Below are positions 50,262 to 58,952 of a stretch of 64,000 nucleotides of DNA, piece after piece (position 1 is the first letter of the stretch; every line of letters begins with the position of its first letter). The notes beneath the pieces are model-generated. The model was not told where the DNA came from. It searched no databases and was given only the letters and a program-made list of their open reading frames with translations. Made by a program: the position numbers and the translations under genes. The stretch covers positions 1 to 64,000 of the forward strand of contig CAVQQQ010000004.1 of assembly GCA_963715025.1 (NCBI GenBank), in the 5' to 3' direction. The stretch comes from DASSJT01 sp963715025. GTDB lineage: Bacteria > Actinomycetota > Actinomycetes > Actinomycetales > Dermatophilaceae.

Positions 50262-51089
50262 GTGGACGCCCCGAGGCCCCACCCGGTGACGGGTCAGCTG
50301 TTCGTGTCACCCGTGCCGCCGGGCACCGGGTGGCCGGGTGACCCTGCGGATGCCGCCACGCCGGTCGCGCACACGGCGCAGGACGCCGCATCGCTGGCCA
50401 CGTCGGCTGCGTCCGTCGCCGAACTCGACGCCCGGGTCTCCGTGTGCCGGGCCTGCCCCAGGCTGGTCGCCTGGCGCGAGGACGTCGCCCTGCGCGGGCG
50501 GCGCGCCTCGTTCGCCGACCAGCCCTACTGGGGACGTCCCGGCCCGTCGTTCGGCGACCCTCGCGCCGCGATACTCGTCGTGGGCCTCGCGCCGGCCGCC
50601 AACGGCACCAACCGAACCGGCCGGATGTTCACCGGGGACCGCAGCGGGGACTGGCTGTATGCCGCGCTGCACCGAGCCGGGTACGCGAGCCAGCCGGGCA
50701 GCTGGGCCAGCGGCGACGGCCAGGAGCTGACCGGCATACGGATCACTGCCACGGTACGCTGTGCGCCCCCCGCCAACCGGCCCTCACCGGGTGAGCGCGC
50801 AGCATGCGCAGCCTGGCTCGACCGCGACCTGGCTCTGGCCGAGCCCTTCCTGAGGTCAGTGCTGGCTCTCGGAGCCATCGCCTGGGACGCCGCGCTGGGC
50901 AGCGCCCGGCGCCTGGGCTGGCAGGTTCCCCGTCCCAAGCCGCGCTTCGGTCACGGCGCGGAGGCCCGGCTTGTCACCGCCGACGAGCGGGCTGTGCGGC
51001 TGGTGGGGAGCTACCACGTCAGCCAGCAGAACACGTTCACCGGCAGGCTGACGACCGACATGCTGGACGAGGTCCTGGCCCGCCTCTGA
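50262..51089 (+). CDS. Family-5 uracil-DNA glycosylase (UdgB)
   Basis: A 275-residue DNA repair enzyme that removes uracil, hypoxanthine and related bases. The Fe-S cysteines begin in VCRACPRLVAWRE (about residues 62-74), with others in TATVRCAPPANRPSPGE and later. The water-activating loop is VVGLAPAANGTNRTGRMFTGDRSG, where the usual Asp/Asn is changed as in UdgB, and the DNA-intercalating loop is GSYHVSQQNTFTGRL. Its size and order fit UdgB, common in high-GC actinobacteria and thermophiles. The start is GTG. Confidence 0.93.
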   Translation: MDAPRPHPVTGQLFVSPVPPGTGWPGDPADAATPVAHTAQDAASLATSAASVAELDARVSVCRACPRLVAWREDVALRGRRASFADQPYWGRPGPSFGDPRAAILVVGLAPAANGTNRTGRMFTGDRSGDWLYAALHRAGYASQPGSWASGDGQELTGIRITATVRCAPPANRPSPGERAACAAWLDRDLALAEPFLRSVLALGAIAWDAALGSARRLGWQVPRPKPRFGHGAEARLVTADERAVRLVGSYHVSQQNTFTGRLTTDMLDEVLARL

Positions 51090-51212
51090 GCCGCCGGCAC
51101 CACTCCCGTTGCCGCGACCTGTCGCCGCTCCTACCATCGATGGGAGTCGGCGCGTCGAAGCCGTCCTGGCGGCCTGCGCTGGGCCCGGCGGCCGTTCCGG
51201 AGGGAGCACGAT

Positions 51213-52634
51213 ATGCGTTCAGGCATGCGAACAGCCGTCATCGCAGCCCTGGCGGTCGCTGTCACCGCCGGCCCCGCTGCCGCCAGCGACACCGTGGGCG
51301 CCCCCGGCGTGGGCGACCCGTTCTTCCCACTCGCGGGCAACGGCGGGATCGACGTGTCGGACTACAGCCTCGACCTGGCCTACGACCCGGGTGTGCGCCA
51401 CCTGCAGGGCACTGCAACCCTCCAGGTCGTGGCCACGCAAGACCTGAGCCGCTTCGACCTCGACCTGCGCGGCTTCCAGCTGGGGAGGGTCACCGTCGAC
51501 GGCGCCGCGGCGGCGGTCGACCGCGACGGCCAGGAGCTGCAGATCACGCCGGCACGGACGATCCACAAGGGCCGCGCCTTCACCGTGGTCGTGCCATATG
51601 CCGGCCAGCCCCAGACAGTCATCGACCCCGACGGGTCCAGCGAGGGGTGGGTCTTCACCGACGATGGCGCCGTGGTGGTGGGCGAGCCGCAGGGATCGCC
51701 CGGGTGGTACCCGGCCAACGACACGCCGCGCGACAAGGCGACCTTCACGGTCCACATGTCCGTGCCCGAGGGGCTGACCGCGGTCGGGAACGGCTCCCTC
51801 GAGAGCCAGTCGACCAGCGGCGGCCGCTCCGCCTTCACCTGGCGCGAGCGCTACCCCATGGCGCCCTACCTGGCCACCATCACCCTCGGCCGCTTCAACG
51901 TGAGCACTGGCACGACGCCGAGCGGCATCCCCGTCTACATCGCGGTCGACCCGACCCAGGCCTCCTCAGCGTCCGCGGTGCTGCGCCAGCTGCCCGCCAT
52001 GGTCTCCTTCCTCGAGGACACCTACGGCCCGTACCCCTTCGAGACCGTCGGCGGGATCGTCGACAACGCGCCCGAGCTCGGCTACTCCCTGGAGACACAG
52101 ACCAAGCCGGTCTTCGACGACTCCCCCAGCGAGGCAACCCTCCTGCACGAGCTCTCCCACATGTGGTACGGAGACGCCGTTACCCTGCGCACCTGGCCGG
52201 ACATCTGGCTGCATGAGGGCTTCGCCACCTGGTCGGAGTGGATCTGGACCGAGCGCCAGGGCGGAAAGACCGCCGCGCAGCAGTTCAAGCAGCTCGCCAA
52301 CACCCCCGCCCAGCAGACGTCGTTCTGGAACCCGCCACCCGGCGACCCCGGCGACCCGGCTCACCTCTTCGACGGGACCATCTACTACCGCGGCGCCATG
52401 ACCCTGGAGGCCTTGCGCGAGCGGGTGGGGGACGACGCGTTCTTCACGATCATGAGGCAGTGGTATGCCGGCCACAGGTACGGGAACGCGTCCACACCGG
52501 AGTTCATCACGCTGGCCGAGCAGGTGAGCGGCCAAGACCTCGGCGCCTTCTTCGACATGTGGCTCTACCAGCCCGGCAAACCGGCGAGCCTGACCGACGG
52601 CGCCTCGACGGCTGTTTCGGCGGTCCGGCGCTGA
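51213..52634 (+). CDS. Secreted M1-family metallopeptidase
   Basis: A 473-residue exported aminopeptidase-like enzyme. The signal peptide (MRSGMRTAVIAALAVAVTAG, cut after PAAA) is followed by the N-terminal saddle domain and the catalytic domain with HELSH (312-316) and the third Zn ligand in WLHEGFA (Glu335), the HExxH-x18-E arrangement of M1. The exopeptidase GAMEN motif is replaced by LGYSLETQTKP, as in shorter actinobacterial M1 proteins. It ends soon after the helical domain begins, so it lacks the large C-terminal domain of PepN. GGAGG precedes the ATG. Confidence 0.93.
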   Translation: MRSGMRTAVIAALAVAVTAGPAAASDTVGAPGVGDPFFPLAGNGGIDVSDYSLDLAYDPGVRHLQGTATLQVVATQDLSRFDLDLRGFQLGRVTVDGAAAAVDRDGQELQITPARTIHKGRAFTVVVPYAGQPQTVIDPDGSSEGWVFTDDGAVVVGEPQGSPGWYPANDTPRDKATFTVHMSVPEGLTAVGNGSLESQSTSGGRSAFTWRERYPMAPYLATITLGRFNVSTGTTPSGIPVYIAVDPTQASSASAVLRQLPAMVSFLEDTYGPYPFETVGGIVDNAPELGYSLETQTKPVFDDSPSEATLLHELSHMWYGDAVTLRTWPDIWLHEGFATWSEWIWTERQGGKTAAQQFKQLANTPAQQTSFWNPPPGDPGDPAHLFDGTIYYRGAMTLEALRERVGDDAFFTIMRQWYAGHRYGNASTPEFITLAEQVSGQDLGAFFDMWLYQPGKPASLTDGASTAVSAVRR

Positions 52635-52661
52635 GCCGCCGGCCCGGCGCCCTGAGAAGCC

Positions 52662-53252
52662 GTGGTCGAGCTCGCGACGCCCCACCTGAGGTTCCACCGG
52701 TCCTACCTGGACGCGGTCGACGAGTTCCTCGTGATGGGCGAGGATCAGCATTCCGGACTGCTCTCCCTGCCGCCCGACGACACCTTCGAAGGCATCCGGT
52801 TCACCCGGGCATCCCTCGAGGACCGGGGCGACTTCCGGCGCCTGGTCGACTATCTCGTCGACGACGCCCTCCCGGACAGTCCCCGGCCTGCCGGATGGGT
52901 GCCCTGCACTCGCCGCTGGATGGCCCGAGGGAACGAGTACCTCGGCACGATCAACCTGCGGCACTCGCTCGACCACCCGACCCTCCGCGACGAAGGCGGC
53001 CACATCGGGTATGCCGTCCGGCCCAGTGCCCGACGCCAGGGCATCGCCACCGACGCGCTGCGGCAGATGGTGGGACTGGCCGGATCGATGGGGATCTCCA
53101 GGGTGCTCGTGACGTGCGACCTCGACAACATCGCCTCGGCCCGCACCATCGAGGCGGGCGGTGGGGTCTACGAGGGCGACCTCAACGGCAAGCGCCGCTA
53201 CTGGATCAAGACGCGGCCGGGCCGAGTCGGTCGGGCGGTCCGGTCTTGGTGA
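52662..53252 (+). CDS. GNAT family N-acetyltransferase
   Basis: A 196-residue intact GNAT: N-terminal LRFHRSYLDAVDEFLVMGE, a substrate half (DFRRLVDYLVDDALPD … NEYLGTINLRHSL) and the acetyl-CoA loop GGHIGYAVRPSARRQGIATDALRQM, followed by VLVTCDLDNIASARTIEAGGGVYEG. It resembles YjcF/RimL-like small-molecule acetyltransferases. The start is GTG, 27 bases after the M1 peptidase stop, so probably co-transcribed. The shorter copy at 45.9 kb is its internally deleted paralogue. Confidence 0.9.
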   Translation: MVELATPHLRFHRSYLDAVDEFLVMGEDQHSGLLSLPPDDTFEGIRFTRASLEDRGDFRRLVDYLVDDALPDSPRPAGWVPCTRRWMARGNEYLGTINLRHSLDHPTLRDEGGHIGYAVRPSARRQGIATDALRQMVGLAGSMGISRVLVTCDLDNIASARTIEAGGGVYEGDLNGKRRYWIKTRPGRVGRAVRSW

Positions 53253-53332
53253 GCACAGCGGATGCCCATGACGACCCGCCACGGCAGCTCCGCCCTCCGG
53301 GCCCACTCTCGCGACCCAATCTCCGGGCCGGC

Positions 53333-54706
53333 TCACCGCTCGAGCGGAAGCCATACCTGGAAGCTCGACCCGCCCTCACGCTCGGCCCGACCCACGGCCA
53401 CGCCCCCGCCCAAACCCGTCGCAAGCGCCTTCACGATGGCCAGGCCCAGGCCCGTGCCCACCTGTCTCACCGCCCGGTACCGCCGATAGAGCTCGGACCG
53501 CTCGAAGGCCACGTCCATGTCCTCGTCGGTCAGACCGGGGCCCCCGTCGCGGACCTCGACCACTGCCCGCTCGGACCCCTGCCGGAGGGCCAGCACGAGC
53601 GGCCGGCCCGCTGCCGTGACCCGAAGCGCGTTCTCGGCGAGCCCGTCCATGGCCTGTCGCAGCCGGGCGGGGTCGGTCGTGCACATCACGGGACCCCCGG
53701 GAAGCTCCAGCCCGAAGACGAGCCCTGCTGCACGGGCCCGTGCGGCCCACACGTCCCCGGCAGCGGCCACTAGCTCGCGAAGGTCGACAAGTGACCAGTC
53801 GTAGCGAAAGTCGTCGGCTCCCAGGCGTGCCAGGTCGAGCAGGTCCGACACCAGCCGGCTCAGCCGGTCGGCCTCCGCTGTGATCGTGCGGCCGGCCTGG
53901 CTGACGGCCTCGCCCGTCACGATGCCGTCCGCAAGGGACTCGCCGAAGCCGCGAATCGCCGTGAGCGGCGTCCTCAGCTCGTGCGACACCGACAGCAGGA
54001 ACTCGCGCTGCCGGCGCTCGCTCAGGCTGAGCGACTCCGCCAGTGTGTTGAGCGACTCGCCCACCTCGGCCACCTCGCGCGGTCCTTCGGCCCGCACCCG
54101 CACCGACCGCTCGCCCGTTGCGAGCGCCTGTGCCGCCTCGGCGGTGCGGCGCAGCGGCGCCGACAGCCGGCGCGCGAACACCATCGCCGCCACGGCGGCG
54201 ACGAGCAGCCCGAGGCCCAGCGCCGCGAGGATGCGCGGTACTGCGGCACCGGCAAGTGCGGCACCGGCCTCGGACGCGTTCTGGGCGAAGACCAGGGTCC
54301 GACCGCCGGCGACCGGCCTGATCTCCACGAGGACGAGGCGGCCATGCAGCCGGGTCTGGTGGGAACGCCCCGCGGGCGCTCCATCGGCAGCCAGCGCGAC
54401 GTATGCCGTCCGCGGCAGTCGGTCCCCCGCGAGACTTCCGTCCCGGTTGACCCACGCGACCGGCGCGCTCTGCCGCCGGGCAGCCCGCAGCACAGGGCCG
54501 AGGTCTGGTGGCCGCGCGGCCTGGATGACCGCGACCACGAGGTCGGCCTGGCGGGCCAGGGCACGTTGGGCCTCGGAGCGCGACGCTTGGCGGACGAGGC
54601 CGAGGGACACGAGCGCCGCCACCACGACGGCGATCATCACCACACCCATCATGACCCAGAGGGTCTGCCGCTCCAGGCTCGGCCGTCGCCGCGCCGCGCT
54701 CACCAT
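53333..54706 (-). CDS. Sensor histidine kinase (HAMP, HisKA, HATPase_c)
   Basis: A 457-residue membrane kinase. Helix 1 (about 16-38, VMMGVVMIAVVVAALVSLGLV) and helix 2 (about 155-180) bracket an outer sensor of about 115 residues. Then come HAMP (RRLSAPLRRTAEAAQALATGERSVRV), the H-box FLLSVSHELRTPLTAIRGF, the N-box LAENALRVT, G1 DGGPGL, and G2 GTGLGLAIVKALA. It phosphorylates the OmpR-type regulator encoded 31 bases upstream. The neighbouring His-rich membrane protein, transcribed the other way, hints at a metal or envelope signal (inference). Confidence 0.95.
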   Translation of the reverse strand: MVSAARRRPSLERQTLWVMMGVVMIAVVVAALVSLGLVRQASRSEAQRALARQADLVVAVIQAARPPDLGPVLRAARRQSAPVAWVNRDGSLAGDRLPRTAYVALAADGAPAGRSHQTRLHGRLVLVEIRPVAGGRTLVFAQNASEAGAALAGAAVPRILAALGLGLLVAAVAAMVFARRLSAPLRRTAEAAQALATGERSVRVRAEGPREVAEVGESLNTLAESLSLSERRQREFLLSVSHELRTPLTAIRGFGESLADGIVTGEAVSQAGRTITAEADRLSRLVSDLLDLARLGADDFRYDWSLVDLRELVAAAGDVWAARARAAGLVFGLELPGGPVMCTTDPARLRQAMDGLAENALRVTAAGRPLVLALRQGSERAVVEVRDGGPGLTDEDMDVAFERSELYRRYRAVRQVGTGLGLAIVKALATGLGGGVAVGRAEREGGSSFQVWLPLER

Positions 54707-54737
54707 GACCTCGGGGCTGGGCGATCGGGCAGGGCCG

Positions 54738-55427
54738 TCACGATGACTCCGCGCTGTACCCGACTCCGCGCACCGTGCGGATCGGGCAGGCGTCGCCCAG
54801 CTTCGCACGTAGCTGGGCGACGTGGACGTCCACCGTGCGCGACGGGTCGCCGGGCGGGTAGTCCCACACCTGGTCGAGGAGCTCGCCGCGTGAGTAGACC
54901 CGCCCCGGCCTGGTCATCAGATGGGCGAGGAGCGCGAACTCGGTTGCCGTGAGGGCGACGTGGGCCCCGTCGACCTGCGCCCAGCGGGTATCGGGATCGA
55001 GGCTGACCCGACCGACCGACAGCCGCCTGCGCGAACTGCCCGCGGAGACCCTGGCTTGGCGCCTGGCCAGGGCCTTGACGCGCGCCACCAGCTCTCGCGG
55101 CGAGTACGGCTTGGTGACGTAGTCGTCGGCACCGAGCTCCAGCCCGAGCACCCGGTCGATCTCGTCGTCACGGGCAGTCACGAAGACCACCGGCGTCCAG
55201 TCGTCAGCGGCACGCATCCGTCGACACACTTCGATCCCATCCGCGGCGCCGGGCAGCCCGATGTCCAACAACACGACATCGGTTGCTTGCCGGCGCAAGT
55301 GGGCCAGGGCCGCCTCTCCGTCGACGACGGCCTCGACGTCGCAGCCCTCCCGCTCCAGGTAGAGCTGTGCGAGCTGGGCCAGGGAGGGCTCGTCCTCCAC
55401 GATCAGGACTCGGAGCTGCGCGGCCAT
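54738..55427 (-). CDS. OmpR/PhoB-family response regulator
   Basis: A 229-residue regulator. The receiver has VLIVEDEPSL (acidic pair), the phospho-Asp in VVLLDIGLPG (about residue 54), FVTARDD (Thr) and YVTKPYSPREL (Lys). The winged-helix domain follows (LTATEFALLAHLMTRPGRVYSRGELLDQVWDY … DVHVAQLRAKLGD … VRGVGYSAE). It is the first gene of the two-component pair and likely controls itself and the divergent membrane-protein gene; the 146-base gap contains no dyad I can single out. Confidence 0.95.
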   Translation of the reverse strand: MAAQLRVLIVEDEPSLAQLAQLYLEREGCDVEAVVDGEAALAHLRRQATDVVLLDIGLPGAADGIEVCRRMRAADDWTPVVFVTARDDEIDRVLGLELGADDYVTKPYSPRELVARVKALARRQARVSAGSSRRRLSVGRVSLDPDTRWAQVDGAHVALTATEFALLAHLMTRPGRVYSRGELLDQVWDYPPGDPSRTVDVHVAQLRAKLGDACPIRTVRGVGYSAESS

Positions 55428-55573
55428 GGCGACACGCTTCCGTGGCCACCGGCCCCGGGGCAAGCACCTGTCGCGGACTTGATGCGATTGCTGCCCCAAC
55501 GGCAGCCAAACTCGAACATTCCCCGAACACAGCGCACACACGCGCCGCACACTCGGCGACGACCATCGTCAGC

Positions 55574-56752
55574 ATGACGACAACGCGGGCACTCCCTCGG
55601 GCTGCCGCCCTCCTGACCGCAGGAGCCGCGGCCATCCACCTCGGGGTGGCCGGCTCCCACTTCGCGGAGTGGTGGGCATCCGGCCTGTTCTTCCTCATCG
55701 CCGCCGCTGGGCAGGGGGTCTGGGCGGTCGCCGCCTGGACCCGGCCGCCCGCCCGTCGAATGCTCAACACGGGCGCGGCCATGAACACCAGCCTCATCGC
55801 TGTGTGGCTGCTGTCCCGCACCGCGGGCCTCCCGATTGGTCCTGGCGGAGGGATCCCCGAGGCTGTCGGCGCCGCCGACCTGATCACGGTGGCCATGGAG
55901 GGGCTGGCCACCCTGGCGATCGCGGCCCAGCTCTGGGCGCCCTCGGCTGGGGCCCGTATCGTCGGCTCGGGTGCGCGCCGGGCCTCGCTGCTGGGGGCGG
56001 CAGTTGCGGCAGCGGTTCTGGTCGCCAGCGGAGTCGCGCTCGCCGAGCCCGAGCCAGGGCACGCCGCCACGACATCGCACGAGCACGGCCAGCTCGATGG
56101 CGCTGCCACGGGCGAGACGCCCGGCGACTTGTCAAGCCACCCGGAGATCGCGGGCACCCGCCACGGGCACCCCAATCTTCCCGACACGTCGGCGGCGACA
56201 CCGGAGCAGACGGCCGGGGCAGAGGAGCTGCTCGCGCACACCATCGCCAGCACCGCGGCATACCGCGACCTCGCAGCGGCCCGGGCCGCCGGCTACGACG
56301 TCAAGCGCGCCTGGGACCGCCGCACCGCACTCCTGGCGAAGCTGGGCCGGACCCCGAAAGCCGGCCGGGCCCAGCTGGTGCACGTGCCCAACCGGGCCTA
56401 CCGGACGGATGGGCGCATCCTCGACCCCGCCCGCCCTGAGACACTCGTCTACGCGCGCACCGCTGAGGGCGAATTCGTCCTCGTGGGCGTCATGTTCACG
56501 GCCGAGCACAGGGAGCCGCCGGCGAGCTACCAGCCCTACGTCCGGTGGCACACGCACACCTTCTGCCGCGGTGGCGATGTCGGCAAGCTCAGGCCGGTGG
56601 ACGGCGTCTGCGCGGATGGGACTGTGCTCGCGGAGTCGGGCGCGATGACCCACCTCTGGTTCGTCGACCGGAAGGACCTCGCCTACGCCTTCGCCATGAC
56701 GCCGCCACGGGACCAGATGACGGCCTACCAGAAGTCCGTCGCACGAGGGTGA
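55574..56752 (+). CDS. Polytopic membrane protein with His-rich segment, unknown function
   Basis: A 392-residue protein. Four hydrophobic segments lie in residues 12-155. Then comes a likely external His-rich stretch (about 160-200, TTSHEHG … HPEIAGTRHGHPNL) and a C-terminal domain of about 190 residues with WHTHTFC (325-331), a Cys at 346 and FVDRKDLAYAFAMTPP. The clustered His and Cys suggest metal binding, possibly copper, but this is inference. It is divergent from the OmpR-type regulator/kinase pair and is a plausible target. An upstream in-frame extension lacks membrane character. Confidence 0.75.
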   Translation: MTTTRALPRAAALLTAGAAAIHLGVAGSHFAEWWASGLFFLIAAAGQGVWAVAAWTRPPARRMLNTGAAMNTSLIAVWLLSRTAGLPIGPGGGIPEAVGAADLITVAMEGLATLAIAAQLWAPSAGARIVGSGARRASLLGAAVAAAVLVASGVALAEPEPGHAATTSHEHGQLDGAATGETPGDLSSHPEIAGTRHGHPNLPDTSAATPEQTAGAEELLAHTIASTAAYRDLAAARAAGYDVKRAWDRRTALLAKLGRTPKAGRAQLVHVPNRAYRTDGRILDPARPETLVYARTAEGEFVLVGVMFTAEHREPPASYQPYVRWHTHTFCRGGDVGKLRPVDGVCADGTVLAESGAMTHLWFVDRKDLAYAFAMTPPRDQMTAYQKSVARG

Positions 56753-56772
56753 GCCCCGCACCACGCCCCGCA

Positions 56773-56778
56773 TAGATT
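56773..56778 (+). promoter_or_regulatory. Leaderless-type -10 box (TAGATT) of the quinone oxidoreductase gene
   Basis: TAGATT lies exactly 7 nt before the ATG at 56786, with no Shine-Dalgarno between. Confidence 0.5.
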
Positions 56779-56785
56779 TGGCGTC

Positions 56786-57766
56786 ATGACCACAGCGCGA
56801 GCCCTGACTGTCCCTGCCCACGGAGACTCCTCGGTCCTCGAGGTGCGCGAGATCGACGTTCCCGAGCCGGGGCCGGGCGAGGCCCAAGTGCGCGTCGCCG
56901 CCATGGGCGTCAACTTCATCGACGTCTACCAGCGCGAGGGTGTCTACAAGATGCCGACGCCGTTCGTGCTCGGCGGAGAGGGCGCGGGCGAGGTCGTCGC
57001 GGTCGGCCACGGTGTCACGGAGGTCGCCGTCGGCGACCGGGTGGCCTGGGCCCAGGGGCTGGGCTCGGACAGCACCGTGGTGAACCGGCCCGTCGCGCAG
57101 CTGGTGCACGTGCCGGAGCGGGTTGAGCTCGAGGTCGCGGCTGCGGCCATGCTCCAGGGCCTGACGGCCCACTACCTGGTCAACAGCACGTATGCCGTGC
57201 GCCAGGGTGACGTGGCCCTGGTCCACGCCGCGGCGGGCGGGGTCGGGCAGCTGCTCGTGCAGATGATCACGAACAAGGGCGGGACGGTGATCGCGACGGC
57301 GGGCAGCCAGGAAAAGCTCGAGATCGCGCGCAGGCTGGGTGCTTCCCACGTCATTAACTACAGCGAGGTCGAAGATCTGGCCGCCGAGGTCCGGAAGGCC
57401 AATGGCGGCAAGGGTGTAGACGTCGTCTTTGACGGCGTGGGCAAGTCGACGTTCGACGCGTCGCTCGCATCGCTTCGGCCGCGCGGGATGCTGGTGCTGT
57501 TCGGTGGCGCAAGCGGGCAGGTGCCGCCGTTCGACCTCCAGCGACTCAACTCCGGCGGCTCGCTCTTCGTCACGCGCCCGACGCTGGGCCACTACGTGGC
57601 CACGCGCGAGGAGCTGCTCGAGCGCGCGGAGTCGGTCCTCGGCGACATCGCCGCGGGACGGCTCCATGTGCAGGTGGGTGGGCGCTATCCGATGACCGAG
57701 GCGGCACGCGCTTATGACGACCTGGAGGCGCGCCGCACGACGGGCAAGCTCATCCTGATCCCCTGA
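56786..57766 (+). CDS. NADPH:quinone oxidoreductase (zinc-free MDR family)
   Basis: A 326-residue medium-chain dehydrogenase of the quinone-reductase branch. Markers are GVNFIDVYQREGVYK (Tyr/Asp of the QOR pocket), FVLGGEGAGEVVAVG, LQGLTAHYLV, the NADPH loop VHAAAGGVGQLLVQM (usually AxxGxxG), LGASHVINY and DVVFDGVGKSTF. Catalytic zinc ligands are absent, as expected. It reduces quinones by one electron or acts on enals, in the cytoplasm. It stands alone with a leaderless-type promoter. Confidence 0.94.
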   Translation: MTTARALTVPAHGDSSVLEVREIDVPEPGPGEAQVRVAAMGVNFIDVYQREGVYKMPTPFVLGGEGAGEVVAVGHGVTEVAVGDRVAWAQGLGSDSTVVNRPVAQLVHVPERVELEVAAAAMLQGLTAHYLVNSTYAVRQGDVALVHAAAGGVGQLLVQMITNKGGTVIATAGSQEKLEIARRLGASHVINYSEVEDLAAEVRKANGGKGVDVVFDGVGKSTFDASLASLRPRGMLVLFGGASGQVPPFDLQRLNSGGSLFVTRPTLGHYVATREELLERAESVLGDIAAGRLHVQVGGRYPMTEAARAYDDLEARRTTGKLILIP

Positions 57767-57878
57767 GCCGCTCGCGTGTCGTGCTGCGGTTCTCCACGCG
57801 ACGCAGCGAAGTGATGGGCCGCTGAGCACGATGCGCGCGGCGGGCGCCGACCAGTGCAGCACGACACGGGCCGCACGG

Positions 57879-58220
57879 CTACCAGAAAACCGCGACTGCG
57901 GTGTTGGCCAGGGCGAGCAGGCCGGCGACGTTGACGAGATTCGGCACGAGTTCGCCGCGCTTTGACCTGGCATTGCCGATCTCGGCGCACGCGGCCACCG
58001 CCAGGGCCACGACCAGCTTGACGCCCACCTTCGCGTTGTTGACCGGATCGTCGCCGCTCTCTGCGACAGCCACGAGGAGCAGCCCGGTGACGATCTGCGC
58101 CCGTGCTCCCCACAGGAGCGCCTGCGTCACCTTGCCCCGAGCGACGAAGACGGCGCTGCCCACGATCGCGGCGACGCCGAGGAGGTGCAGGAAGAGGAGC
58201 ACGTCGTGGAGCAGGTCCAT
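57879..58220 (-). CDS. Small four-helix integral membrane protein
   Basis: A 113-residue protein made of four hydrophobic helices: LLHDVLLFLHLLGVAAIVGSAVFVA, ALLWGARAQIVTGLLLVAV, NNAKVGVKLVVALAVAACAEIG and LVNVAGLLALANTAVAVFW. The first helix has two His (HDVLLFLHLL) like small heme- or copper-related membrane families, but I cannot assign it. It has a leaderless-type TAGGCT 7 nt before the ATG. Confidence 0.8.
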   Translation of the reverse strand: MDLLHDVLLFLHLLGVAAIVGSAVFVARGKVTQALLWGARAQIVTGLLLVAVAESGDDPVNNAKVGVKLVVALAVAACAEIGNARSKRGELVPNLVNVAGLLALANTAVAVFW

Positions 58221-58227
58221 GGCGGAC

Positions 58228-58233
58228 AGCCTA
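58228..58233 (-). promoter_or_regulatory. Leaderless-type -10 box (TAGGCT) of the small membrane protein
   Basis: On the minus strand TAGGCT lies exactly 7 nt before the ATG at 58220. Confidence 0.5.
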
Positions 58234-58262
58234 GGGTGCGCCCAAGCCGGGGCCTGACCGGA

Positions 58263-58952
58263 TCAGATCAGGCGCCGGCCCATCGCCCACGCGGTCAGCT
58301 CGTGGCGCGATGACAGCTGCAGCTTGCGCAGCACCGAGGACACATGCGTCTCAACGGTCTTCACTGAGATGAAAAGCTCCTTGGCCACTTCCTTGTACTG
58401 GTACCCCCGGGCGATCAGCCGCATGACCTCCCGCTCCCGGGCGCTCAGCCGGTCGAGCTCCTCGTCGGCCTCGGCGATCTCGCCGGCCGCCGCCCCGAAC
58501 GCGTCGAGCACGAAGCCCGCGAGCCGGGGCGAGAACACAGCGTCCCCGTCGGCCACCCGGCGAATCGCCCTGCCGAGGTCAGTGCCGCTGATCGTCTTGG
58601 TGACATAGCCTCGGGCACCCGCCCGGATGACCGCGATGACGTCCTCCGCGGCGTCGGACACCGACAGCGCCAGGAACCTTACCGGCGCGCCCTCCGGCGT
58701 CTGGACGCCCATGCACCCGTGCAGAACGTCGACGCCACCGTTTCCCCGGCCACCCGGCAGGTGCACGTCGAGGAGCACGACGTCGGGTCGCGTCTCCCGG
58801 ATGACCTTGATCGCGGTGTCGACGTCGGGGGCCTCGCCGACGATGTCGAGGGCGTCATCCTCGAGCTCGGCCTTCACTCCTGACCGGAACATGCGGTGGT
58901 CGTCGACCAGCACCAGCCGCACCCGTGTCGGGCTTCCACCTGTGCCTGCCAT
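58263..58952 (-). CDS. LuxR/NarL-family response regulator (LiaR/VraR-like)
   Basis: A 229-residue regulator. The receiver has LVLVDDHRMFRSG, the phospho-Asp in VVLLDVHLPGGRG (about 60), ALSVSD and YVTKTISG. The C-terminal HTH is LSAREREVMRLIARGYQYKEVAKELFISVKTVETHVSSVLRKL. Its ATG overlaps the kinase stop (TGATG), so the pair is coupled. With the PspC-type kinase and the divergent PspC/LiaF-like gene it forms an envelope-stress circuit. Confidence 0.95.
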   Translation of the reverse strand: MAGTGGSPTRVRLVLVDDHRMFRSGVKAELEDDALDIVGEAPDVDTAIKVIRETRPDVVLLDVHLPGGRGNGGVDVLHGCMGVQTPEGAPVRFLALSVSDAAEDVIAVIRAGARGYVTKTISGTDLGRAIRRVADGDAVFSPRLAGFVLDAFGAAAGEIAEADEELDRLSAREREVMRLIARGYQYKEVAKELFISVKTVETHVSSVLRKLQLSSRHELTAWAMGRRLI

